Source: Ephemerocybe angulata (taxonomy: Eukaryota > Basidiomycota > Agaricomycetes > Agaricales > Psathyrellaceae). From it: a stretch of DNA of 64,000 nucleotides. This document shows positions 8,977 through 19,977 of the stretch, piece by piece. Position 1 is the stretch's first letter. Each line of letters begins with the position of its first letter. The translations under genes were made by a program, and so were the position numbers. The notes beneath the pieces are model-generated. The model did no database searches. It was not told the origin of the DNA and saw only the letters and a list, made by a program, of their open reading frames with translations. The stretch is from positions 558,001 through 622,000 of the forward strand of contig JAACJK010000224.1 in NCBI GenBank assembly GCA_013368325.1, read 5' to 3'.

Positions 8977-10680
8977 TGATGATGCGCACGACAGGTGAGC
9001 ACGGCAAAATGCTCACAAACAAAACCCAAAACACACACACACAAGTTATTAGCCTCAAGGATGGAACTAAGGAAAAGCTATTCTCTTATTACACTTAGTC
9101 TAGTGGCACTATAGATATATCTCTGAGGTCTAGGAAGGGTTGCTCGAGTTTCTCTGGCTGCGAGAGGCGGTACGGAGCGAGAAAGCGTTAAGTCCGACTG
9201 TTTTCGGCTGGCTGAATACGGAAAGGTTCACGTCGACACTTAGATTCTGGGTCCTCGGATATAGGCGAAAGGGTCACTGAAGTTATTTATATTTTCGAGA
9301 ATTTATACGATTTTTATACGATTTCTCGGAGCACGGGGAAGTCTCAGAATCGACTTAGGGGAAACGGGCGCTTAGGTGGGCGGCGGGCGCGCGCGCGGCT
9401 GACAAAGCACACGTGAGCTGATGGATCGGCGATCGCCGAGATGGATTGGGACGGGCGCTTGGACGATTGCTTGGACTCTTATGGGCTCGGCACACGACGG
9501 TGAGTACTAATGCTCGTTCACGATAGGGCTAACTAGATCTAGGGCACGTATAGGTACACGGAGGAGACAACTGGGACGCTCGGGATAACAATCGATCGAC
9601 TTAAGGTAAGATCAACGACCGTAGACGTTGAGGGACGGTCAGGAACGCGAGGGGACGCGGGCTGAGGTCGAGGAGAAGGTCGGGGACCGGGGACAAGGAC
9701 AGGTAAGTCTAAACGTTGGGGTGGTATTCGCTGATGTACTCTAAAACAGGTTTTGGTATATATGATCGAACGTAGAAGGAAAACCGAGGGCACAGGCCCC
9801 AACACCAACACCGGTACAACACAGACGGACGCCCGTACGGGCTCTAGGTAAGTCTTCTCTTTTATTGTTCTCTGCTTCTTCTAGGGTTCTCGGGCTTCGC
9901 GCACGCATGGCGTCGCGATGCTGTGCTCGGATACGCGCTGCCGTGCGTCGGCAGACGCGTCTGGAAGGCTCGATTCCGAGGACCGAGGCACGGACGTCTT
10001 CAACTGCCGCGTTCCACGCGTTCTCGTCCTCCAGAAACGGGGCACTGCTGTAGGGCTGAGGGTTCAGGATGGTACGCGCGTACCCCTGCAACAGGTACGT
10101 GTTATTCTGTCCCCCGGTTCACGATGGGTGCTGGTAGCCGATTACCCGTTCCTCTGACTCTGCTGATACAGTTGCACGCGTTCACTGAGGCTAGGGCTCG
10201 CACGACGGAAGCAACGGAAGGAGGTCTATGAGGGGCGCGGGAGATAGGCGCTTCACGGGCAGGTTTAGAACAAGTGGAGCAGCGGCGGGCATCGGGCGTC
10301 TAAGTGCTCGATTAGGGTTTTTGGGTCAGCGCCGGCGGGGACGACTTGCCAGGTCCTCCTCGCCGTTGTACGTAGGTACGCATAGGTTGGCCTGGTATGT
10401 GAGTAGGTATACAAAATATACCTACTTACTGTTTCATGGGTTTCGGAGGTTTGGGCGGGCGCTTATACCAAGTGCCGCGCCCTTACCGTCCTAGTCTTCA
10501 CGGGCCTTCGTATGGTCCCTAGCGCACACGCTTCGCCACTCCAGCGTACTCGAGGGGATACGGTGAGTTGGTAAATAGTGGTTACACTATTATTGGTGAC
10601 GGGGACGCGACCGCACCAGGTTCGACGAATATCTCTGACATTCGGCGCTTAATCGCGCAAATACGACGACGGTCGTATCA
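8977..10680 (-). repeat. 5' LTR (right copy)
   Basis: Bases 9992-10680 equal 1-689. The outer end at 10680 is certain (TGATACG on the minus strand, flanked by recombinase coding sequence). The inner end at 8977 is inferred: TGATGATGCG on the plus strand mirrors the terminal TGAT and sits one base from the candidate primer site. This gives 1704 bp. A (CA)n run at about 9027-9041 lies inside. If the inner end is wrong, the LTR could be shorter, but not shorter than 689 bp. Confidence 0.75.
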
Positions 10681-12976
10681 GCGTCGGTGCTGCTCCTGCT
10701 TTATCATAGATGACTGAAGGGCCCCGGACACTGATGCAGCGAACTGCTCAGGTAAGTGCGCAAGGTTAGCCTTCGCCTCTGCTTCAACGGTTTCCAAAAT
10801 TGAAGACGACTGGGTGGCGAACTGTCGAAAAGATTCAGTGTTGAACGGAGGGAATCGCAGGAGGAAGAGGTTAGGGTGGCGGCTTGACATAACGGCGATG
10901 TCTTGAAGTAGAACTGTTCGAAGATATCGCAGAAGACTGAGGAAATAGACAAGTGCATTGTCGCGTGCATCATGCCCGTGATCTTCCAGCCTCTGTTGGT
11001 ATGCTCTTTCCTCTTCTTCGATCCAAGGAAAGATTATTGTCAAAAGCTCAGCTGGAGGCTCTAAATTCAGTACATATCAGCGATGTTAAACTATTATATA
11101 GAGTAAGTATACGTACTTAGTTCGTCCCGCGCAATGAAGTAAGAGTCCTTACGCTCCCCATTGAATCCAGCGAGGGCAAGCATTGCGTCTGTTGGGAGAA
11201 CTCGATTATAACATGCACGGAATGAACCTGACTGCGACCAGTTCCCCAGCGCCTTCGTGCCATCGACTGTTGCTCCGTTCTGGATAGCCGCATTCGCAGC
11301 TCGTACTCGGCCTCCATGGGTTGCCTTGTCGCAAAAGATGTCGAACACCGCCTTGAAGTGATTCACGCGCTTTCGGTGATCTGGTAATGGTTCAGTCTAT
11401 TGCGATGCTTGCTGAGGAATGGTACTCACATGCGTCGTTCATTTCCTCATAATCACTCTTACCCCCAGGAAACATGAGCAAATTATACCAATCACGGTAT
11501 CCAACCTGAGTTGCTTTTTCATGCTTCCAGTCAGGAGAAAAGTCTGGTGGGCTGCGTTTCTCAATGTGGTACAAGGCGAAAAAATACATTCCCAGTGCAT
11601 CGAGCATGCAGAGCTCAGGTTCGCGGTGCCGGAATGCGCTATGCTCGTCAATCCGGCCATTGACATTGGTTTTCCCCTGGTTACTAAAGATTATAATTGC
11701 CTATTTGAACTCGTTAGCATGCAGCAGAGATAAAGATGAGAGAAATTGTATACCTTTGCCTTGAAGTCATGGGCGATGTTCACCAAGGGAATATCGCGAG
11801 ACGTGATGTCTGACAGTCGCACAGCTCGGACATTATCACCCCGAAGTGCCATGGTTCCTGATGTTAGAAGCATGGTTCGGTCACGTAAGAAAGCGACCAT
11901 TTGCACTGGGGTTGCCTTCGGCCCACTCATGAGCCCAACGCTGACATCGTGAAATTGCTCCTCAGTGAATGTTTCTAGTGTTATGGTGGAACACAGGTCA
12001 GTGCTGGACCACTTTATTTACTGGCTTGACTTACGCGACTGAACTCCGTTAGCTTTTAGCTCCTGCATGCTATCCTGGCGCTGCGCGTCCCATTGACGTG
12101 CGGCCTTCTCAATGCTTCGTACTTCAGGGTCATCCCGTAAGGATATTTGAGCCTCAGGGCAGTTGGTGTACCGTGGATCTTTGCGCTGGTGCGTGAATCG
12201 ATAGTTCTCGAGAGCACTGATTGATTGTGTGAGTGTGCGCCATGATATGCAGGTATTTGGAATCGGATTTCCGTGTTTGTCGAGCTGATGCAGGTGTAAG
12301 TCAAAAGTGATGGAATAGTGATGGCAGAGTATTACAACGTACCCGCTCTCGTTTTCTTTCCTCCTCTGCGTAAATGGCGACCTTCATCGGTGTAATAGGA
12401 TGTGCGGGGACAGTTGTATACTCAAGACCCATTTCTTGTGCTTCATTTGCGCGTCTAGCCTCCCGGAGAGCCCATTGGGTTTCATAACGCTCAATTTGGC
12501 GCCCGTACGCCGCCTCAGTCCCCTTGCCAGAAGTCATCTCTTGATTTCTGGCAAGAGACTGCTGTGCCGCTTCTTCTTCGAGGGTGAGAAGCGAGCTGGC
12601 AAGTGTTGAGTTGGCCACAGAGCCAGATACTACTTCAGGGTTATCTAAAGCAGCTTGGAGTGCTGGAGGTACTGGGATTGAGCTGCCAAGCTCAGCTGAG
12701 CTGATTGTTTCATCATCGGCAGGTGGCATTGGGATGAGTCCATGCATATCGAGCTCGGGGGGTGGTGTGCATATTTGAGACGAGCCATGGCCGGGGGAAG
12801 TTCCGCTTGTTTGCATAGGCTCAGTCTGGGTGCGCTTTTTGACGCGAGGATGGGGTCCGGGGTTGTCAAGATCACCTGAAACAGAAAATGCAGGAGATTA
12901 AATACGATGGGTGGGGGTGGCAGGGCCAGACTTATTGTCGTCAAAGCGCACCTTGAAATGTCTTCTTTCTTGTCAT
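10678..12976 (-). pseudogene. Crypton-type tyrosine recombinase (Ndc10-like), 3' end cut by LTR
   Basis: Seven exons join in frame to 648 residues: 12976-12952, 12875-12343, 12284-12035, 11974-11754, 11700-11430, 11380-11117 and 11060-10678. The recombinase core shows the first catalytic Arg region (LLTSGTMALRGDNVRAVRL), the HxxR box (ATHGGR) and a likely nucleophile Tyr (RACYNRVLP). A following block (PPAELLTIIFPWIEEE, then LLRYLRTVLLQDIAVMSSRH) is typical of fungal Ndc10_II/Crypton proteins, which integrate circular DNA or bind specific DNA. The N-terminal 200 residues are disordered. The stop TGA at 10678-10680 is the first three bases of the retrotransposon LTR. The C-terminus, where the GCR1_C DNA-binding domain usually lies, has been separated to beyond the left edge of the window. 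It may be a Crypton element or a domesticated copy. Confidence 0.82.
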
Positions 12977-13637
12977 TGTACTCAAGGTTATACCCAGTAA
13001 TTCTATCGGTTGGAGAATGGGCACACAAAGCACTGAATCAAATTTCGCCGGAGAAAATTGCTTTGAAGCTTTAATCAAGAATTTAGTACAGTTGAGAGCC
13101 GACATATCAGGGGAATGAGGCTCACCAAGAAGAAGCAAATGAGAAGTGTTATTACTCTATGGGCGGGATTGAGACGCGCTATTGCGCTGCGATAGTTGTG
13201 CAATTGACGAGCGAGCCTTGGGCGAGCAAGCGCCGAGTCTGGCTTTGGCGCCGATCGCTTACCTGAAATTCTTGATCGCCGAGTGGCTGTGATAATTGAG
13301 CAACCTGATTGGCTGCCTATTGTCGGGCCAACGAAAAGCCCACCGCATGGGCGCGAAGCCAAGATCCGGGCAAATAATGGTGGATTGTGGTGTAGAACAA
13401 TGGTAATATACGCCAAGGAAACCTATATCGATGTCGGGTAACGTTACCCCAGCCAAAATCGGGGGTTACCTCAGGTTACCCCGGCAAGCGGGGAGTCTAC
13501 GATATGCTCTATGTACCATGCCTTCCTGCCCCTCACATCGCCAGCACATGCATAAGACAGTGCTCAATCTGAAAAACCTGAGTAAAGAGTAGCACACTAT
13601 ACACCCTGCCTGCTAATACGCACTTTACCGATGTTCA
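12977..13637. other. Intergenic, recombinase upstream region
   Basis: I see no coding frame here. It holds the promoter side of the recombinase gene, with clusters of GCGAGC/GCGCCG words at 13190-13260, a GGTAACGTTACC palindrome at about 13438 and a CCCCGGCAAGCGGGG-type repeat at 13479-13493. Confidence 0.5.
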
Positions 13638-13639
13638 CC

Positions 13640-13850
13640 ACTTATTTTCCCCGGACTTACCGGGTACTTGAATTTCGCGTACCTCCCAGGTACCGGCCCA
13701 GGTGTGGTTACCTGGACTATACCTGGCATTTATGTTTACCTGGAAATTTTGATTACCTGGCATTTCCAGGGAACAGGAATAATACCTGGACATTCCAGGT
13801 ACGTCCAGGTGCGACCGGGTTTTTTCCCCGGAAAGAGGTTCCATAGTGAG
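13640..13850. repeat. Block of ACCTGG/CCAGGT motifs with hairpin ends
   Basis: Five ACCTGG and four CCAGGT words lie within about 125 bp (13685-13810), most preceded or followed by TA. The block is framed by two small GC hairpins: CCCGG-ACTTA-CCGGG near 13650 and CCGGG-TTTTTT-CCCGG near 13820. The many inverted words can pair with each other. All the small open frames here are side effects of the repeat. It may be a foldback (MITE-like) element or a cluster of protein-binding sites. Confidence 0.45.
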
Positions 13851-14076
13851 AGCGATCTTATTGAATATAGACAGTGATGAATGTCTTCAGACCGCAGACA
13901 GTAGGTCCTCAAAGACCGAGGCACAGTACTCGGAGATTACGGTCCAGTCTTAGGAGTTCAAGTAATCCCAGGCATGCTCTCCGTTTGTCTGAAATTGTTC
14001 TCCACCCAGCCAACCCCATTAAATCAGCGAAATATACGATAAAATACAAAGACAATTTCGGTGCACTGGTAGCTGC

Positions 14077-16834
14077 TTACTCGTGGATTTCAAATACCGT
14101 CCTCAGCACATGATCCACCCTCCTCTTCGTATGTTTGATGAACCCAAGGTAGTCCAGCTCATGCAACGCCCTGATAAACCTCGCCTGAACCTCCAGCTTC
14201 CACTTCTCCTCTGCCTCTTCCTCCGCCTCTCCTTGCTCCTCCTCATCGTCTTCCTCCTCTACCTGAGGTTGCTTCCCTTTGCCCTTCTTCCTGGGCGACT
14301 CAGACCCTGCTTTCCCCTTCTTCTTCGGGGACTTGGACTCCTTGCCCTTCCTCCCTTTCTTCTGCGGCGCCTTCGCCTTGATCAACTCCTCCCTTTGAGT
14401 CTCCAGAACAACCTGAAATGCTTCATACCAATCGTACACATTGATCATGCGTCCACTGTCAAGGTAGCGATGGAAGAGTATGCTGGTATCCGGGAGTTTC
14501 CAGAGACTGTCTTCCTGATCCTCCTCTTCCGCTGTTGGTGCTACGACGACGACAGGGTTAGACGTAAACGCGAGGGGGCGAAGAAGCCCTGAAAGGAGAG
14601 AGGCTCGGGTCGACGGGTTGATAAGCTAGAATTCAGAAAAGTTCAGTTTCGTCAGATGTTTAGCGACGCCGTAGAGGAGGAAGGCTTACCTCGGATGGGA
14701 AAGGCATGTCGCCCGTGTACCAGATTTCCCAGAGCGGATGGTCCTCGATGCGACCGAGGAGACCTCTGCCACACGACATCAGTCAGTGGAACGTGAGGAG
14801 AAATACAGAGCGTACTTGATGGTCTCAATCACCCACTCGCTGAGCGAGGTGGCGCGCTCCTCCCTTAGGTCGGGTCTATTCTGCTCTGCAAGTACCTCAT
14901 TCCTAACTTTCTTCAGGAGCTCTGCCACAGCGACATCTTCCTCGCTGTCCGAGAAAGAATAAACCTTCTCGATTATTTGAGTTAGGACGCGCGGGATCTG
15001 GGCCAGACTTAGCTTCCTATCCAACGAGAAAAAAACGCAGTGGTTAGAGCTCTGAACATATAACATGGGTTAAGTTTAGAGTATACAGACTCACCTCAGA
15101 ATCAAGGCAAGCTGCCGTAACCATCTATCGACGGTCTCGCCGCCTTCCAAGAACTTGACAAAGATCTCAACCAATTCTTGCTCTAGATCCCAACCCAAGA
15201 CTCTAAGCCCATCCGACGCCAGACATACATGTATGAGCTTTATGATGTTGAAAGCAATGCACTTTGATCGGTATGCCGCTCTGACAGCAAGGCGAAAGGT
15301 GTCAACCTCATCAAGTACTCTCTGCGAGATATCCATCGCAGTCTTTCTCCGTTGAGAAGCTGACCCTGAGGACTCATTCGCTGGGAGCGATCCGAGGAAT
15401 TCCCCTTTCTTATCCACAGCTACTATCCGCTCAAAGACGGTTTCAAGTAGCGCAGGGGATGGCAACCCGGTGGTTCCCTCCCCTTCAGATAAATTACGTT
15501 CGCTCCCATTTTCACTCTCGTCGAGGGAAGGGGTGTTGTGGAGCAGGCATGTGAGTGGCTCGACAGTAAAATGCTTCATGTAAACGAGTTGGATGTTCGT
15601 GATGAGCGAGTCGAGGGTTCTGTTATGGCGGGAGAAGTGGTCTGCGATGAAGCGCAGTACCGTGGGGCCGAGCATGATGGACGGGTCGGAGCCTGAGGAG
15701 AAGAACGACTGGGAGAGGAGAATTAGTGGACGGAGGAGTTCAATGCATTTCAGATAGTACCTCAGACAGGATCTCGTTGAGTACCGAGAGGCCGTTTGGA
15801 ATAGTAACTTCGCGTATGCGAAGGTGAGCAAGGGTCGAGCGGGGATATGTGATGTGTAGGTATGTCGGCAGGGGAGTAGATAGGGACAGCACGAAGGATA
15901 ATGGGAGCTCTGGGAGTTGTTGGCTTGCACCAATCTAGTCAGTCGAGAGCACTATATATGGGACAGGCACTAGTGTTCCCAGCTTACCTGCATATATAGA
16001 ATACATCTTGCATGACGGAAGGATCGAATTCCTCGAAGTTATGCAATACAACGAGAAGTGTTGGTCGATCGTCCCTCATTGAAACGAGGTGTCTGTACCA
16101 TGCAACAAGGTAGTTGATATCGTAAGTTGCTAGGGATGTAGAGGGCTTGTGTTTGACTGCATAAGTGGGTGAGTTGGAGGCTCGAGAAAGCAAGATGTAG
16201 CAACAACACACCTCTGGAATCTGGGTCCTCTTCCTTCGCCAAACCTGTCACAATCGAGCGCATGGCGTTACTGAGGTTCGTGCAGTCTGAAGGGTAGAGG
16301 CGCGTAGATGGGGCCTCAATACGGTCGCAGACATCATTCAGGAAAGATGCGCCAAAGATGGGGTCTGGATGTCATGACCGTCCGTTAGATCACGGTAGAG
16401 GGACTGTGTGAATCGATCCGCCTACTTGAAATTGAGGTAACTGGCAATTCTGGGCGAGGCAGTCCAGGCAGTACATCTGCGTCTTCAACTTTATGGACAA
16501 CAGCTTGGACGTATGGTTCTAGCAACCGTTCAACAATGGACTGATAATGAAGCGATTAGTCGCTTTTTGGAGGGGTCGACTGTGCAGAACACACCTGTAT
16601 CCTATCAAAACACTTTCCCCATGCCTCTTTGTACGCCTCAAATCGAGCTTCATAGGTTTCGGGCAAGTCTCTGGTCGTATCCAAGGGACGGGGGAGGACA
16701 TTGCTTTCCTCGGCCTGGTCATTTCCTCCAGTATACGGGATACTGAACGTCGTCTGTCGAGTTTCTAGTGTTAACTTGTCACAAGAATACAATTTGGGGT
16801 GATATACCTCTTCTAAACTAAAGTCGGAGTTCAT
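14077..16834 (-). CDS. ORC3: Origin recognition complex subunit 3
   Basis: A multi-exon gene of about 750 residues with nine or so introns. The start ATG at 16834 gives MNSDFSLEEV and then FSIPYTGGNDQ. An ATPase-like region follows (YLVAWYRHLVSMRDDRPTLL, VVLHNFEEFDPSVMQDVFYI, and HITYPRSTLAHLRIREVTIP near 15830). The ORC3 helical insert region comes next (RFIADHFSRHNRTLDSLITN, LVYMKHFTVEPLTCL). At the end is a winged-helix C-terminus (ARFIRALHELDYLGFIKHTK, DHVLRTVFEIHE) at 14077. ORC3 is part of the six-subunit complex that marks replication origins in the nucleus. A Lys-rich and then acidic insert (14200-14390) interrupts the last domain and is unusual in length. One acceptor near 15918 uses CAAG. 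The intergenic stretch 16835-17509 is shared with the divergent gene to the right. Confidence 0.9.
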
Positions 16835-17509
16835 CTCGAAGGCCAGTTGTCGAAGACGATAATTCGCCGCGGGTGAACGAAGTCAAGACGCGTCCGTGGC
16901 TATGCTCTTCACGCGTTCAAGTCATGCACGTGCTTCAGGATATTCTCACGCTTCGTCTCGGCTCCCAAGGGCAGGGCCGAACCCGCCGATCATTAGCCCC
17001 AGATCCACCTCTACCACTGAGCTCAACATGGTCCTCGCCACTTTGCGCGTCGCTTTTAGGCCTGGGATTTTTTATCTCCTCAATAAGCGCCAGCCAAGCC
17101 TCCTTCTGGGGCGGAATATCACATTACCGGGGGTTCAAACCAGCGAAATATCACTGATTTGGGCTGCGGCGCTAATTTGGCATTCCCCGCTGTTCATCGC
17201 GAACGAACTTTATTATGAAACGGAGCGTACTAGGGTATATGCAAAGTAGAAACAGCCTTTACGGATGGCAATGGTCCGTGTGGGCATGTCTGGGAGATGC
17301 GCGCAGGTTACTAGGGCCCGAGTTTTTGTCTGTTACAGGCGCCTAAACCTCGTTACAAAGCGAACGGCCGCCAAGAGCCATCTGTAACCCTCTTAAACCA
17401 GTGTTCTTAAAATCCTAGCCCGAAGAAATCATCAAAGTCTAGCGCACGATCTAATCTTCCCTCTTCACCGACCCAGAAACTATTGCCGAGCATTTCTCAG
17501 TGTAGAGCC

Positions 17510-18159
17510 ATGACAAGCCACTGGACACAGCGCGATCAGGTACGCTTCGCTTACCATTTTGCATCTTTGCTTCACAATTGCCCTTTCTACAAAGCATTAC
17601 CGACAATAATAATAATGTAAGCTCTAACGTTCTCCCTCTTAGGATAAAGCACTCGGTCTGCGACGGGTTGCCTACGATGCCGACACCTCTCAATACACTT
17701 TCATGGACGAAAATGGTGCCTTGTTCAGAAGTGAGCCAGGTTCAGAGTATGGACAGCTCATACGCGTCCCAAACCGCATCGAGAAAGTGGAGTTAGAACG
17801 TCCGGAAGCTTTCCAAGGTCAGTCCACGATTCATTCCTCTCAAACTTGAAATATCATTGACCTTTGGACCGTGCGCACTTGGTGCGCACCCTCCAGACAA
17901 CCCTCGCGCACGTCCATCAGGATCTGACGGCCAAGCACCCAAGACGTTTCAAGAATTCCTGCCCTCGACATCGCTCACGACAACAGGGGCCAACCCTACC
18001 CCCATATCCAACAAGTCCTCTACTCCTAACCCCAAAGACAAAGTCAAATCTGCGGTGAGCATGTCGGGCGTCGTACTTGGATTGAAGCGGAATGTCATCT
18101 CTCTTGTCGGCCGGAAGAATGAGAGAGATGGAGCATCAGATGTACGGAGGGATTGTTAA
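17510..18159 (+). CDS. Tandem small-protein family, member A
   Basis: Three exons, 17510-17539, 17643-17817 and 17897-18159, give 155 residues with all phases closing. The first exon encodes only ten residues (MTSHWTQRDQ). The second carries the family core YDADTSQYTFMDENGALF, then GSEYGQLI, ending ERPEAFQ. The third carries APKTFQEFLPS, a Ser/Thr/Pro-rich stretch and MSGVVLGLKRN, a short basic amphipathic end. There is no signal peptide or transmembrane segment. It has two paralogues at 19049 and 20899 in the same orientation. The core resembles the N-terminal part of agaricomycete proteins often labelled CBM50/LysM, but no LysM repeat is visible. Function unknown. Confidence 0.75.
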
Positions 18160-19048
18160 AGTGTACAATCAGGATATAACGGCGATACACTGGTGCCATC
18201 ATCCAGGACCATTGGGAAGCTGGACTGGGAACTGGGGTAGAACGAGCGCTTAAATGTGATTCAAATACCATGACTGGGTCGTCGTATTCCCTGATATCTT
18301 CTGCTCTATAATATTGACTCGGGGAATAGGGAAAACGTAGAACATTAAACATGCTTGTAAAGTACTGATTGAGATGGTCAGTTGTGTGCCATAGTTGGTT
18401 CAACCCACCACACCGCTCTTAGGCCTCAGTACTTTTTTATGATGCATTGCATGATTCGAAACGCTTACCTAGGGTTATCTAGTGATTATGACGCCTTACA
18501 TGCGATTTATAGACGCCCGTCGGATGTGGAGGGAGACTTTGCCGCTCCCTCCTGCAGGATTGCTTTGGGATTGCTCCTGACGGTGCCACTAAGGCTTTGG
18601 TCCGGCAACGGTCGGCATCATTTGTCATTGCATCATACTCCCACGACCATTAACGTCTCCTCGGCTATGCTTTGCCTCCACTTTGTCAAGCTCTGAACCA
18701 CTAGTATCGCGGATTACACCGCGCAAACAGTCTCGCGGATTACACACTACCCACCCACTTCAGCTTCAACCGTACCTGTTGCTCTTTCTTTCTGTCAACG
18801 TCTTAGGCATCGTTCGGCACGAACCAGCAGGCTGATTCATTCCACGAGGCGAACACGTTGGGTTGAGTGGTCTACGCCAGGCCAGGCTTGAGTTTGTATA
18901 TAATCCCCAGCGGTACACTCGTACTACTTCCCCGAAAGACTTACACGCGAACTACCGCCCTCTTCAATATCTTCGACCAACATCTGATTCAAGCTTACTC
19001 ATACTCGAGTAACCTTTACCCCTCTCCTGACCACGACATCATATCACC
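18160..19048. other. Intergenic between paralogues A and B
   Basis: I see no supported gene. A TATA-like GTATATAATC at about 18896-18905 lies roughly 145 nt upstream of the next ATG. The open frames here lack splice partners and known motifs. Confidence 0.5.
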
Positions 19049-19977
19049 ATGCCAAACCGCTGGACGCAAGAAGACGAGGTATGTTTCTACTCGAGACAAA
19101 CTCGGCTTCTAGTGTCATGCTCTCACGAGGCTAACTATTTTTCATTGTTCAAATAGGATCCTGCACGTCTCCCTGAAGGAGTCAAACGCGTAGGCTACGA
19201 CACCGACACGGCGCGTTATACATTCCTGGATCGAAAGGGCACGATATACAAAGGCGAACCCGGCTCAGAGTACGGTCACATCACACCCGTCCCCAACCCC
19301 ATTGCGAAAGTCGAGTCAGAGCGGCCTGAAGCATTTGAAGGTCAGTCATCCGAGCCTTTTCATATCTCCGTGACTGGGTCTATATACTGAGCGTCCTCGT
19401 CCTGAACTCCCAAACCCCATTTCTTCACCTTCTGGCTACTGTCAATCACTTCACTTCTCGACCAGATCTAGGCAACCCCCGCGCCCGCCCAGCAGATGTC
19501 TACGCACCGAAAACATTCCAAGAATTCGTTCCCCCCTCACTGATAACCTCGCCCTCAACTTCCCCAGACGACCCCTCCCCCCCATCCTCCCGCTTCGGCC
19601 TGGGCAGTAAATCACATCGCCGCTCAGGGTCCTCCATATCAAACGCCTCATCCTCCAACGCAACAGCATCGAATGGGAAGCATGTAGCCTTTGGGGAGGG
19701 CCCCGTATCCCCACGAGAGAAGTTCAAGGCTGCGGTTCGCGGGAGCGCAGTCCCGAAGATGTCGGGTGTTGTGAAGGGGTTGAAGAGGAGCTTAAGTTCG
19801 GCCACTGGGAGGAAGAAGAAGGATTCCGAGGGGTCAGGGTTTTGGAAAGGGGGAGTTGGGAGAGATAGGTCGAAGAGTGAGAGTCAGGGGTTTAGTTCGT
19901 TAGGTGGTTATGCGGAACTTTTAGACGATAAAGACAAGGAGGATCCGAAGGGGCACTCGAGGAGCGAATCAACCTAA
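19049..19977 (+). CDS. Tandem small-protein family, member B
   Basis: Three exons, 19049-19078, 19157-19340 and 19466-19977, give 241 residues. The exon layout and phases are the same as in member A: a ten-residue first exon (MPNRWTQEDE), then the core YDTDTARYTFLDRKGTIY, GSEYGHIT and ESERPEAFEG, then APKTFQEFVPPSLIT. The C-terminal half is longer than in A and C: Ser-rich, then KMSGVVKGLKRSLSSATGRK and an acidic/basic tail. No known catalytic motif. Likely the fullest member of the trio. Confidence 0.78.

Larger units (their letters stand above)
1..10680 (-). mobile_element. Ty3/gypsy-class LTR retrotransposon, left end outside window
   Basis: The whole interval is one element read on the minus strand: 5' LTR on the right, primer-binding site, gag, protease, RT-RNase H-integrase, polypurine tract, then 3' LTR on the left. 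The order RT, RNase H, integrase zinc domain is that of Ty3/gypsy. With LTRs of about 1.7 kb the full element would be near 11.7 kb. The first ~1 kb of the left LTR lies before base 1. The element is defective in integrase and also carries an antisense spliced gene. It interrupts a recombinase gene at 10680. The left flank is not visible, so a target-site duplication cannot be checked. Confidence 0.93.

Noticed and set aside
9023..9045. Short CA-repeat as a possible CRISPR or telomeric tract
   Set aside because: It is a simple microsatellite inside the LTR. There is no spacer-repeat structure anywhere in the window and no telomere repeat.
11392..11430. Exon 5-6 join of the recombinase at the nearest TAG acceptor (11397)
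   Set aside because: That join gives a 33-nt intron and an immediate stop; the acceptor ending at 11381 gives 49 nt and the conserved HRKRV sequence in frame.
14083..14592. 169-residue Leu-rich plus-strand frame
   Set aside because: It is the reverse of the Lys/Glu-rich ORC3 insert; the Leu runs are CTT/CTC complements of AAG/GAG codons.
18382..18696. 104-residue frame between paralogues A and B
   Set aside because: It has no splice partners, no family match and no shared core with the neighbouring paralogues.
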